A stretch of 64,000 nucleotides of DNA from Parabacteroides sp. An277 (GTDB lineage: Bacteria > Bacteroidota > Bacteroidia > Bacteroidales > Tannerellaceae): contig NZ_NFJB01000005.1 of NCBI RefSeq assembly GCF_002159645.1, forward strand, positions 59,344 through 123,343. The letters are read 5' to 3'. Shown here piece by piece: positions 17,714 through 25,012 of this stretch. Numbering within the stretch: position 1 is the first letter of the stretch; every line of letters starts with the position of its first letter. The notes beneath the pieces were generated by a model. It was not told the DNA's origin, ran no database searches, and worked only from the letters and a program-made list of their open reading frames with translations. The position numbers and the translations under genes are program-made.

Positions 17714-18022
17714 ATGAATAAAAAACAAAAGGCGACTTTCGCCGCCCCCTGCACCACCAACAGGGGCAAAGTTAATGATAATATTCCAATAATAAAAAAG
17801 ATAAGATCATTATTTATGTCTGGGAGAAAATTTTATGCGAAAGAATTAAACGAACTTGCCCACACGAATGATGCTCGTAAGCGCATATCTGAGCTAAGAC
17901 GGGCAGGATTGGATATTCAGGATAGTTGGCAACCTAATGGATGTAAGCTGTATTGGATCAACTTAAATGATAACAGGCAGTTGGATTTCTGGTCTAAATG
18001 GGAGGGCGTACGCTATGACTAA
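17714..18022 (+). CDS. small winged-helix-like DNA-binding protein
   Basis: The 102-residue protein contains IIKKIRSLFMSGRKFYAKELNELAHTNDARKRISELRRAGLDI, a winged-helix pattern seen in phage-type helix-turn-helix proteins (HTH_39-like), and ends in an aromatic, charged tail. It starts four bases after the excisionase-type gene and overlaps the next start by eight bases. The role may be regulation or replication control; this is inference. Confidence 0.7.
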   Translation: MNKKQKATFAAPCTTNRGKVNDNIPIIKKIRSLFMSGRKFYAKELNELAHTNDARKRISELRRAGLDIQDSWQPNGCKLYWINLNDNRQLDFWSKWEGVRYD

Positions 18023-19319
18023 TATTTCGATCAATCCTACTGACTTAGATGTAAGAGAGGCTATGCTGCCAATTGATGGCCTATCAACGCAAGCTCAAGG
18101 CGTTATCGACGCTATTGTAGGCACATTCCAATGTTCAAGGGACATGGTCGTGGCAAGCCTGTTCGCCGTTGCCGGTACGGCAGTAGGTAAGCGACTGGTC
18201 ATTGATGATGGCAAGTATCAGAATTATCCTTGCCTTTGGATTTGCAATATAGCCCCTTCTGGAAGCAATAAGAGTACGCCTATGCGTTTTCTGTTGCAGC
18301 CCTTAAAGGATAGAGATGCCTACAATTATGGCATTTACCGGGAGAAACTTAAGCTGTACAAGGCTGCAGGCGACGATAAAGCCGAGAAGCCCGTATTTAA
18401 CCAGTTCCTCGTTTCTGACAGCACGCCAGAAGCTCGTAACCAGGTACTATCTGTTAATCCTAATGGTGTTCTGCTTTACCGGGATGAACTAAAGGGTATG
18501 ATTGACGATTTCGGGCGATACAACCGTAGCGGGGAGCTATCGCAATTACTATCAATTTACGATTCTGATAATATAATCGTAAATAGGAAGAGCGACGATA
18601 CTCTATTGATAGAGAAGCCTTTCATGTCCATATTGGGGAGTATCCAGCCGAGTGTATTAAATGAAACGTTCGGTAATGAACTGATGATGGGTAATGGGTT
18701 TGTTCAGCGGTGGTTATTCTGCTTCCCGGATTCCGTTCCTCCAGCTATGTACAGTGATGAGGTGATTCCTTCTTCGGTTGCTAATGATTGGCGTTCATTC
18801 ATCTATAATCTCCTAATGTTTGATTTCAGTGCAGAAGGTGGTAAACTCTATTTACGTAGCGAGGCAAAGAAAGTATATATTGAATATTACAATAAACTGC
18901 AGCTCAAGAAAGTAGATACTGATGATTATATGGCTGCAGTTTGTTCCAAGTTGCAAATATATGTCATTCGATGGGCTGGTATTGCACACATATTAGGGCG
19001 CAATCCTTATTCTGTGGACATTAGTCCGGAAGAGATGGAATACAGTTGTCGGTGTATGGACTACTTCATAGGATGCGCTGAGAAAGTCTATCAGATACTT
19101 CGATCTGGGAAGAATAGACCGGAAGCAAAGCCGATGGGAAACGAAGAAATGGTAGCTCGTTTGTACTTTACTAATAAGCCTAAGAACCAAAGGGCATTTG
19201 CGGATGCACTTGGGGTTTCACAGCCGTATATCGCTAAATGCTTAAAGAAATATAGCAGGTTATCAGGTTATAGGTTATCATCAAACGAAAGCGTTGATAT
19301 TGAGGAAGATAACAAATAA
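18015..19319 (+). CDS. DUF3987-type ATPase/helicase-like protein
   Basis: The start is ATG 18015 (MTNISINPTDLDVREAM), giving 434 residues. A degenerate P-loop APSGSNKSTPM near residue 83 and the Walker B-like VLLYRDELKGMIDDFGRY near residues 150-167 match DUF3987, which commonly accompanies primase-like genes in Bacteroidetes mobile DNA. The C-terminus has an HTH (RAFADALGVSQPYIAKCLKKY). The last codons overlap repeat module D on the other strand. Probable role: replicative helicase or initiator of the island. Confidence 0.8.
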   Translation: MTNISINPTDLDVREAMLPIDGLSTQAQGVIDAIVGTFQCSRDMVVASLFAVAGTAVGKRLVIDDGKYQNYPCLWICNIAPSGSNKSTPMRFLLQPLKDRDAYNYGIYREKLKLYKAAGDDKAEKPVFNQFLVSDSTPEARNQVLSVNPNGVLLYRDELKGMIDDFGRYNRSGELSQLLSIYDSDNIIVNRKSDDTLLIEKPFMSILGSIQPSVLNETFGNELMMGNGFVQRWLFCFPDSVPPAMYSDEVIPSSVANDWRSFIYNLLMFDFSAEGGKLYLRSEAKKVYIEYYNKLQLKKVDTDDYMAAVCSKLQIYVIRWAGIAHILGRNPYSVDISPEEMEYSCRCMDYFIGCAEKVYQILRSGKNRPEAKPMGNEEMVARLYFTNKPKNQRAFADALGVSQPYIAKCLKKYSRLSGYRLSSNESVDIEEDNK

Positions 19320-19346
19320 TAAGCGATAACCTAATGTTTTATGGTA
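19258..19346 (-). repeat. 89-bp module, copy D (minus strand)
   Basis: Read on the minus strand: TACCA, 10 bases, GGTT-AT, and 51 bases after GGTT three AACC words at +7 and +8 spacing, each preceded by AT (as in GATAACC, TATAACC). It lies head-to-head with copy C, 6 bp apart, centred on TGGTATTAAGATACCA. Its distal third is inside the end of the DUF3987 coding sequence. Confidence 0.88.
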
Positions 19347-19352
19347 TTAAGA

Positions 19353-19441
19353 TACCATAATTAATAAGGTTATCATATAAAACGTTATAAATATCTGATT
19401 TACAATAAATAAATCAATATATAACCTATAACCTGATAACC
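19353..19441 (+). repeat. 89-bp module, copy C
   Basis: TACCA at 19353, GGTT-AT at 19368, and AACC at 19423, 19430 and 19438, each preceded by AT. The distances (15, 55, 7, 8) equal those of copies A, B and D. It fills the gap between the DUF3987 gene and the primase-like gene. Confidence 0.9.
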
Positions 19442-19462
19442 ATCTAATAAATTTGAGAGATT

Positions 19463-20344
19463 ATGAAGAAAGATATTTTTGATACAGAGGTTTCGATATA
19501 CAATGGTGTCCGTGATGTGTACGGCACTACCCACCCCCTTCGAGAGTTCCTATCGGACACGGGCCACATCCAAGAGATAGAATACCTGCGCACCTTGCAA
19601 ACTAAAGAAGAGCGGAACGCAATTAAGAAACGTTTGCCGCAGGCTTGTATTAGTGGAATATTCCAACCTACACGCAAGGCGGACAACCTTGTTAAGCATT
19701 CCGGGCTTATCTGTCTGGATGTAGACCGGAAGGACAATCAAGATATAGACAACTGGACAGATCTTAAGCAAGAATTTGCTAAGTTACCGCAAGTAGCTTA
19801 TATCAGCCTTTCGGTAAGTGGTAACGGTTACTTTTTGATTCTTCCTTTACGATATCCAGAATTTCATAAGCAGCAGTTCGAGCAACTGAAACGGGATTTC
19901 AGTAAGATGGGTATTACCATAGACCCGGCTTGTGGTGATGTTACCCGGATGAGGTGCCTGTCGTATGATCCTCATCCGTATATCAATCCAGATGCAGTAC
20001 CGTATGAAGGGTATTACATGGAGCCTAAGCCATTCATCAATTATCAGTATTCAGGCGATGGAGTACTGGATAAGGTTGCAAAGTGCTGTGAGCGGATAGA
20101 AGCCAATGGGATAGACATCACGGGCGATTATCAGTCATGGTTTACCGTAGGATGCGCATTGGCTTCATTAGGCGAGCAAGGACGGCAGTTCTTCCATGTG
20201 TGCAGTAGTCAGAATAACAAATACAACCGGGCAGAAACCGATAAGAAGTTCACCAACCTTTTGCGTACAGGCAAGCGCATAGGCATTGGATCGTTCTTCG
20301 AAATATGTAAAGATTATGGGATCACCTTTAAATCCAATTATTGA
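19463..20344 (+). CDS. primase-like protein (VirE/BT4734 N-terminal plus PriCT-2-like domain)
   Basis: The 293-residue protein has the BT4734/VirE-N pattern of archaeo-eukaryotic-type primase relatives: SGLICLDVDRKDN (Asp-x-Asp), SLSVSGNGYFLILPL and DVTRMRCLSYDPHPY. A C-terminal PriCT-2-like region reads WFTVGCALASLGEQGRQFFH to FFEICKDYGI. It probably primes island DNA replication together with the DUF3987 protein. Repeat module C lies immediately upstream. Confidence 0.82.
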   Translation: MKKDIFDTEVSIYNGVRDVYGTTHPLREFLSDTGHIQEIEYLRTLQTKEERNAIKKRLPQACISGIFQPTRKADNLVKHSGLICLDVDRKDNQDIDNWTDLKQEFAKLPQVAYISLSVSGNGYFLILPLRYPEFHKQQFEQLKRDFSKMGITIDPACGDVTRMRCLSYDPHPYINPDAVPYEGYYMEPKPFINYQYSGDGVLDKVAKCCERIEANGIDITGDYQSWFTVGCALASLGEQGRQFFHVCSSQNNKYNRAETDKKFTNLLRTGKRIGIGSFFEICKDYGITFKSNY

Positions 20345-20345
20345 T

Positions 20346-20819
20346 ATGATAGAAATTCCAGCAATAAACAGAACGAAGAAAACTCCGAAGCCACGTTACC
20401 AGAAGCCGGATTCGGTAAAACAACTGGAGATTGAATATTTCAAATGGAAATACCGGGAATCTTCCATTCCTCAGCAATGCCGGTTCAAACGGTCTTTCCG
20501 GGATGATACTGCCAACGGATTAGCCGGGTGTATTGAGGCATGGGCTAAGATTCATGGGGCGTTTTACCAACGACAGAACTCGCAAGGCCAGTACGACAGC
20601 CGACTAAAGATATGGCGCAAGTCCGGCACAACGAAAGGCATTGCCGATGTGCAAGTAACCTATAAAGGTAAGACGTTCAATCTGGAGATAAAGGTCGGTA
20701 AAGACCGGCAAAGCGAGGTGCAAAAGGAAGTCGAGCGGAAAATCAAGGCAGCAGGAGGGCATTACGCAATCATTCGTTGCTTTGACGATTTTTTGGAGGA
20801 GATATGGCAATATGAATAA
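20346..20819 (+). CDS. VRR-NUC-type nuclease-like protein
   Basis: From ATG 20346, one base after the preceding stop, the protein has 157 residues. The C-terminal half reads KGIADVQVTYKGKTFNLEIKVGKDRQSEVQKE, with the Asp, Glu-x-Lys and Gln residues expected of a PD-(D/E)xK/VRR-NUC nuclease. An HTH-poor basic N-terminus (RTKKTPKPRYQKP) may bind DNA. Such proteins are common in phage replication modules. Confidence 0.78.
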   Translation: MIEIPAINRTKKTPKPRYQKPDSVKQLEIEYFKWKYRESSIPQQCRFKRSFRDDTANGLAGCIEAWAKIHGAFYQRQNSQGQYDSRLKIWRKSGTTKGIADVQVTYKGKTFNLEIKVGKDRQSEVQKEVERKIKAAGGHYAIIRCFDDFLEEIWQYE

Positions 20820-20979
20820 GATAGACCTTATTAACCAACCAAGTCCGAAATATTTCAATTTCCAGTCCCCGGATATATCGAACATGTTTCCGTTCCAAAT
20901 GGATGATCGTACTACGTTCTATTTCAGGACGGAAGAAAAGCGAAAGGCTTTTATAAGGAAAAGATTAAACAAACGATAG
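20812..20979 (+). CDS. small hypothetical protein
   Basis: A 55-residue frame starts at ATG 20812 (MNKIDLINQPSPKYFNF), overlapping the nuclease gene by eight bases, and ends in a basic tail (KRKAFIRKRLNKR). No family is recognised. Tight overlap and matching codon style support a real gene. Confidence 0.6.
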   Translation: MNKIDLINQPSPKYFNFQSPDISNMFPFQMDDRTTFYFRTEEKRKAFIRKRLNKR

Positions 20980-21005
20980 TATTAACCCATTAAATTAGAT
21001 TGAAA

Positions 21006-21224
21006 ATGAAAAAATTGTCGATGGAATTAGTAAACAACATGAGCGAGGATGCTATGCGTCAATTGCTCCGTGATGAAGTTGTAGAGCAGCATCTCAAAGA
21101 ACAGGCAGAAGCCGAACGCATTAGGGCAGAGGAAGAGGCTAAAGCCAAGGAAGAAAAGGCGATGAACGATTTCTTTGCCAACAAGTTTAAAGACAATTCT
21201 CCACGATTCGGAGACCAGTATTAA
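21006..21224 (+). CDS. small charged coiled-coil protein
   Basis: The 72-residue frame from ATG 21006 (MKKLSMELVNNMSEDAMRQ) is a single acidic-basic helix, KEQAEAERIRAEEEAKAKEEKAM, followed by NDFFANKFKDNSPRFGDQY. It should form a coiled coil. The function is unknown. The same leader words, TATTAACCCATTAAAT, precede this gene and the next one, suggesting similar control. Confidence 0.65.
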   Translation: MKKLSMELVNNMSEDAMRQLLRDEVVEQHLKEQAEAERIRAEEEAKAKEEKAMNDFFANKFKDNSPRFGDQY

Positions 21225-21244
21225 CCCATTAAATTTCAGTAGGT

Positions 21245-21904
21245 ATGGAACAATTAGAAAATTTCATAGTACAAGAATGGCTCAAACAGCAAGAACTCAA
21301 ATATCTTGGACAGCAAGAAGAAGGAGTAAATAATGCTCTGAAAGTATTGGAAGCGGAAGGTTTGCCAACGTCCATCAATACGCTGTCTAAAATTGTCGTA
21401 TCAGACGAAGCGTTTACCAACTGGATAGACAAGGCGGAAGCTTCTTATATCGGCAAACTGGGATTCATCCCAAAAGAGGAAAAGAAACGTATTCGGGAGA
21501 CTTTCAGGGCAATGGCAGACCGTACAAAGGATGCCCGTAATACAGTAGGGCATTTCCTAAGAGAAAAGAAGTTTCCTATCATTCAAGATGGGGACAGTAC
21601 GCTGCACTACGACCGTGAAGAAGTAGACAAGGTTCTTACGGAGAAATACACGAAGCGTTTTTCAGACGAAGATAAGGAATATTACCAAGTTATTCTACAG
21701 GCCAAAGCAGCCCTTCAGAGACTTTATGACTGGGAAGAGGCACATTTATATGTTCCGATGAATTTAATCATCCAGAACGTCGGAAAATTCCTCACGGAAG
21801 AATTTACCAAAGGATGGTTCCAGGAAAATATCGGATGGAGAATCGGCAAGATGAATCCGGACGCTATCCGTATGCTGAAGGAACAAAGTAATGATGAAGA
21901 TTAG
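21245..21904 (+). CDS. hypothetical protein of the island
   Basis: The 219-residue protein (MEQLENFIVQEWLKQQELKYLG) is helical and rich in charged residues. It has no signal peptide or membrane segment, and I recognise no family. It is preceded by the TATTAACCCATTAAAT leader words also found before the 72-residue gene. Its place between replication and terminase-like genes suggests a phage-type accessory role. Confidence 0.75.
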   Translation: MEQLENFIVQEWLKQQELKYLGQQEEGVNNALKVLEAEGLPTSINTLSKIVVSDEAFTNWIDKAEASYIGKLGFIPKEEKKRIRETFRAMADRTKDARNTVGHFLREKKFPIIQDGDSTLHYDREEVDKVLTEKYTKRFSDEDKEYYQVILQAKAALQRLYDWEEAHLYVPMNLIIQNVGKFLTEEFTKGWFQENIGWRIGKMNPDAIRMLKEQSNDED

Positions 21905-21956
21905 TATTAACCAGGGTTATGCGGTTAATTCCGCATAACTTTTAAATGATTTAATC

Positions 21957-22223
21957 ATGGATAAGAAAGAAGTAAAATCATTATTAGACATATCACTTAG
22001 CAACGTTTTGCTTACTCGGGTGCCCGTTGGAGACATCCACAAGTGCATAACGCAGCTTGTCAAGCTAAAAAATACGCTCAAGCAAGGTAATATACTATAT
22101 GCGCACGCAATTTGCTCGTACCTTATTTTGTATTGCGACAACCTTGTAGAACGTGAATTGCATTTTGAAGAATATCTTAAACAAGAAAGCGAGGTAAATC
22201 ATGGGAAGAAGGAAACAGAATGA
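21957..22223 (+). CDS. small hypothetical protein
   Basis: The 88-residue frame (MDKKEVKSLLDISLSNVLLTR) is predicted to be helical, with a cysteine-containing middle (AHAICSYLILYCDNL). It overlaps the terminase-like gene by 23 bases, which argues for coupled translation. No family is recognised. Confidence 0.65.
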   Translation: MDKKEVKSLLDISLSNVLLTRVPVGDIHKCITQLVKLKNTLKQGNILYAHAICSYLILYCDNLVERELHFEEYLKQESEVNHGKKETE

Positions 22224-22683
22224 AGATGAGATATTAACTCCTACTGAGAAGTTTTGCCTTGATGCTTACTTGCTCAATGGCGACGTGGACAAGGCTTACA
22301 CGTTAAGTCGTCGGAACCGTATCAAGACCGACAACCAAGACACCATACATCGTATGGCTCTGCGTTGGCTGAGGTCTGAGTATGTGAAGAAGTACTTGAA
22401 TGAACGGAGTATCCTCCTCCAGGATCGGGTCACGGAAGGGAATAAGCCAAAAGCCGGAAGACGTGATAAGGACGCAATCGTATCGGAACTCAACATCTTG
22501 GCAGATGCTACCAAAGACCCGAAGCAGAAAACGGAAATCCTTATGAAGCTGGCAGACCTGCAGCAAATGAAGAAGGATGCGACCAAAGAAGAAGAGGATA
22601 ACACGGTACATTACTATCTGCCACTTAATTGTAGGAACTGCGAATTGTACATCAAACGGCAACAAGGGATGGATAGCAAGTAA
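22201..22683 (+). CDS. terminase small subunit-like protein
   Basis: The 160-residue protein starts MGRRKQNEDEILTPTEKFCLDAYLLNGDVDKAYTLS. This is the layout of phage terminase small subunits, which begin with an LTxxQExFxxxY-like DNA-binding helix pair; ALRWLRSEYVKKYLNE and a helical oligomerisation segment follow. No large terminase, portal or capsid gene is nearby. A lone TerS is a hallmark of satellites that redirect helper-phage packaging, so this is the key clue to the island's way of life. The identification rests on pattern only. Confidence 0.65.
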   Translation: MGRRKQNEDEILTPTEKFCLDAYLLNGDVDKAYTLSRRNRIKTDNQDTIHRMALRWLRSEYVKKYLNERSILLQDRVTEGNKPKAGRRDKDAIVSELNILADATKDPKQKTEILMKLADLQQMKKDATKEEEDNTVHYYLPLNCRNCELYIKRQQGMDSK

Positions 22684-22844
22684 GAGATGGTTACAATGTG
22701 AAGCCGGAACGATGGTAACTCCAAGAATATTTTCAGGAATATTTTAACGACTAAACATCCTTTTTACTTCCTGTTGTGACAGATATTTTTTAACATGTGG
22801 TATTTGTGCCTGGAACAAATATATAAACACTTCCTAAAGACAGC

Positions 22845-22881
22845 AAAGCCCCGCTAACGGAATTTCTGTTTCGGGGCTTTT
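22845..22881 (+). terminator. terminator of the island's replication/TerS operon
   Basis: AAAGCCCCG (22845-22853) pairs with CGGGGCTTT (22872-22880), with T following. It is about 160 bp after the terminase-like gene. Confidence 0.8.
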
Positions 22882-22912
22882 ACATACACCAGTTTTGGGG
22901 CTTCCATCAAAT

Positions 22913-23066
22913 TTAAATACCCCGAATTTGGGGTATTTAAAATGCGTAGAATTTACGTATTAGTTCTCACTGCACATTGAACAAAAAACACGCTCCATAA
23001 TTTTGTGGGGGCAGTATTTGATAACTCGGTCAACAACCATTGAAAACACGCAGAATCTTGCGTATT
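22913..23066. promoter_or_regulatory. palindromes between the TerS operon and fic
   Basis: The gap 22684-23065 has no gene. TTAAATACCCC and GGGGTATTTAA (22913-22940) form a perfect 11-bp inverted repeat. Two further short dyads follow: ATGCGTA...TACGTAT (22942-22960) and ACGCA...TGCGT (23048-23063), the latter touching the fic stop codon. They may be operators or a bidirectional terminator. Confidence 0.5.
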
Positions 23067-23842
23067 TAATCCATCCCTCCCAATATGGATAAATAGCGGT
23101 GCATGGAGGCTATTTCGGCTTCTGCTACGAGCTTTTGAAAGGCTTCTGGATGTTTCTCTATGTGTGATACCTCTAAAGCTGTATAATAGGCTAATTTCGC
23201 CTCATCTGTCCCTTTGAGATTTACGATAACATAGCCATTACGCAAAAGATACAGATTCATTAGAAGGCGTGAAGTACGTCCGTTGCCGTCAATGAATGGA
23301 TGGATGCGTACCAATTCATCATGCAGGTAGGTTGCAATTAAGACTGGGTGTACCTTTTCTCCTTCCATTTCCCGATATCTAATCATGAAATCCTCCATCA
23401 GCTTATTTATCAAATAGGGCTGGGGCGGAATATGCCGGCTTCCAGAAATCAGGACAGGGACAGAACGGTAACGTCCTGCATTCTCCCGATTGATGCCATG
23501 CAATACAAGGGCATGTATTTCTTTGATGGTTCTTTCACTTATTTCCATACCATTATGGGCAAAGTCTTTGATATAGTCGATCGCTTCCGCATGGTTGATG
23601 GCCTCTAAGTGCTCACGCATGGATTTCCCGGCAATAGTCACGCCTTCATTTACGACAAGTTCCGTTTCCTGCAAGGTAAGCGTGTTCCCTTCTATCCGGT
23701 TGCTTTCATAGGTATATTCAATCGCTAATGCGTCCTCTATCTTTTTCAGAGCCTCAGCAGGCAAGGGGCGCATTGCTGAAAGATGAGCCCTCAACGTATC
23801 ACATTCTTGCAACAATGTAGTTATTTCTGCATCCATATTCAT
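23066..23842 (-). CDS. Fic-family protein (adenylyltransferase type) with N-terminal inhibitory motif
   Basis: The start is placed at ATG 23842 (MNMDAEITTLL), 258 residues, because the longer frame begins within the -7 box. The Fic core HPFIDGNGRTSR is complete. YESNRIEGN near the N-terminus fits the inhibitory helix (S/T)xxxE(G/N), so the enzyme is probably kept off until needed. Fic proteins move AMP from ATP to target proteins. In this island it could be a toxin, a defence factor or a regulator. Its minus-strand -7 box TATCTTTG covers 23871-23864. Confidence 0.9.
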   Translation of the reverse strand: MNMDAEITTLLQECDTLRAHLSAMRPLPAEALKKIEDALAIEYTYESNRIEGNTLTLQETELVVNEGVTIAGKSMREHLEAINHAEAIDYIKDFAHNGMEISERTIKEIHALVLHGINRENAGRYRSVPVLISGSRHIPPQPYLINKLMEDFMIRYREMEGEKVHPVLIATYLHDELVRIHPFIDGNGRTSRLLMNLYLLRNGYVIVNLKGTDEAKLAYYTALEVSHIEKHPEAFQKLVAEAEIASMHRYLSILGGMD

Positions 23843-23901
23843 TCTTATATTTGTTTCTGAATGCAAAGATAGTGTTATATCGTCTTGTGATGAATCCTTA
23901 C

Positions 23902-23981
23902 GACCACAAAAAAGCAGGTTACGCTCAAATTGATTGTATCTTTTTAAATATCAATTAGTTTAATACTATCGTAACCGTAAC
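23902..23981 (+). repeat. 89-bp-type module, diverged copy Z
   Basis: GACCA, 10 bases, GGTT-AC (23917), then GT-AACC at 23971-23976 and GT-AAC directly after. The first spacing is 56 instead of 55 and the third AACC word is lost. The arms are still complementary: GGTTACG faces CGTAACC. Confidence 0.75.
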
Positions 23982-24006
23982 ATAGGGTATTTATTCTCAG
24001 AAGCAA

Positions 24007-24095
24007 TACCACAAATAAGGTGGTTGTAACTATTTTATCCATATCTGCCTAACTATCAAATCATTTAATATTACACAACCTACAACCTGACAACC
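24007..24095 (+). repeat. 89-bp module, copy A
   Basis: TACCA at 24007, GGTT-GT at 24022, AACC at 24077, 24084 and 24092, each preceded by AC. The spacing is 15, 55, 7, 8. The loop between is AT-rich. Confidence 0.9.
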
Positions 24096-24118
24096 TACCA
24101 CTATTTTTGTAATCCCAA

Positions 24119-24207
24119 TACCATAAATTAGGTGGTTGACGCACATTTTATTGTAGATATTTGTATATCAGCTTATTTAATACCTGTCAACCGTCAACCT
24201 GTCAACC
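24119..24207 (+). repeat. 89-bp module, copy B
   Basis: TACCA at 24119, GGTT-GA at 24134, AACC at 24189, 24196 and 24204, each preceded by TC. The spacing is 15, 55, 7, 8, identical to copies A, C and D. It ends 85 bp before the predicted structured RNA. Confidence 0.9.
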
Positions 24208-24291
24208 TCTATATAATTTCTACATGCTATAAAAATAAAAAATATGGGGCTTTTCTTTTGCCATTTCAAAAACTTTTCCCAACTTTGCGGT

Positions 24292-24453
24292 GCTCTACTA
24301 ATTCACATGGCGGAGAGTCCGCCGAACATATTTGTGTTGCGGCATTTTTTATGCCATAGCATTTTGAAGATATACGGTTTCGTACCCCCTTGATACGGCT
24401 TAATGGCCGTAACTGCCATGTGAGGTGTAGAGCAAAGGGACAGGCGAAACCGT
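24292..24453 (+). ncRNA. predicted structured RNA of the island
   Basis: GCTCTAC (24292-24298) pairs with GTAGAGC (24427-24433), and inside it CACATGGC (24304-24311) pairs with GCCATGTG (24415-24422). Within lie local hairpins GGCGGA-GAG-TCCGCC, GGCAT-TTTTT-ATGCC and ACGGC-TTAATG-GCCGT. ACGGTTTCG (24374-24382) can pair with CGAAACCGT (24445-24453), followed by a T-rich stretch: a pseudoknot or an alternative terminator. A TTTG box about 20 bp before CAACTTTG (24280-24287) could be its promoter. I do not recognise a known RNA family. Confidence 0.68.
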
Positions 24454-24488
24454 TTTTATTTTGCCTGCAAACCAAACAATTTATAGTT

Positions 24489-24737
24489 ATGCTCAAACTC
24501 ACAAACATTTGTTTGCCGGGGAAAAATAGTACCCTGCAGACAACGTTGCCAGCTAACGACAAAGCTGTAGTAAAGAATCTCTTTTCCTGGCGCACTGTTG
24601 CCAAAGTGTATCAATTCCTCTCCTGGAGATTATTAGGCGAAGTAACCGAAGAAGAAGCTAAAGGTTACACGAAGGTCCTATTGTTGTTATTTTCTGCCGT
24701 CGCTATTGGCGGATTAATGGAAGGAGGTGCGATATGA
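24489..24737 (+). CDS. small hypothetical protein with C-terminal hydrophobic segment
   Basis: The 82-residue frame starts at ATG 24489 (MLKLTNICLPGKNSTLQTTL) just after the structured RNA. A hydrophobic stretch, VLLLLFSAVAIGGLMEGGAI, ends the protein and may cross the membrane. It overlaps the next start by four bases. No family is recognised. If the upstream RNA is a leader, this gene is the first it would control. Confidence 0.6.
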   Translation: MLKLTNICLPGKNSTLQTTLPANDKAVVKNLFSWRTVAKVYQFLSWRLLGEVTEEEAKGYTKVLLLLFSAVAIGGLMEGGAI

Positions 24738-25012
24738 TGAACACAAACCCCAAAACAGAAATCATTTTTGCCAACTTTAAAATAGACGAGCAGCTGTCCG
24801 ATATTCTATTGGTTGCAACTGATCTATATTCGAGATTAGACAGTCTTATTGATTCCCAAAAATATAATCATGAAGAATATCCGGGAAAAGAAATAGATGA
24901 ATTGTTTGATGAAGTAGGCAATATTATGTGCAAGTTGGGAGACGTTATAGGTCATGATATTGCCTTACAAGCCTTTGATTTATGCAAAAACAAGGAAGGA
25001 GGCGAGGCATGA
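24734..25012 (+). CDS. small hypothetical protein
   Basis: The 92-residue acidic protein (MMNTNPKTEIIFANFKIDEQL) is predicted to be helical (SDILLVATDLYSRLDSLIDSQ). It is coupled by overlap to the genes on both sides, the next start sharing ATGA with its stop. No family is recognised. Confidence 0.65.
   Translation: MMNTNPKTEIIFANFKIDEQLSDILLVATDLYSRLDSLIDSQKYNHEEYPGKEIDELFDEVGNIMCKLGDVIGHDIALQAFDLCKNKEGGEA

Noticed and set aside
19353..24207. CRISPR-like reading of the 89-bp modules
   Set aside because: The copies are not regularly spaced, one is inverted, and conserved words are at both ends of each module with fixed internal distances. No Cas protein is encoded.
24132..24359. A 75-codon frame across module B and the RNA start
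   Set aside because: It crosses the repeat block and the predicted promoter and has no protein-like pattern.
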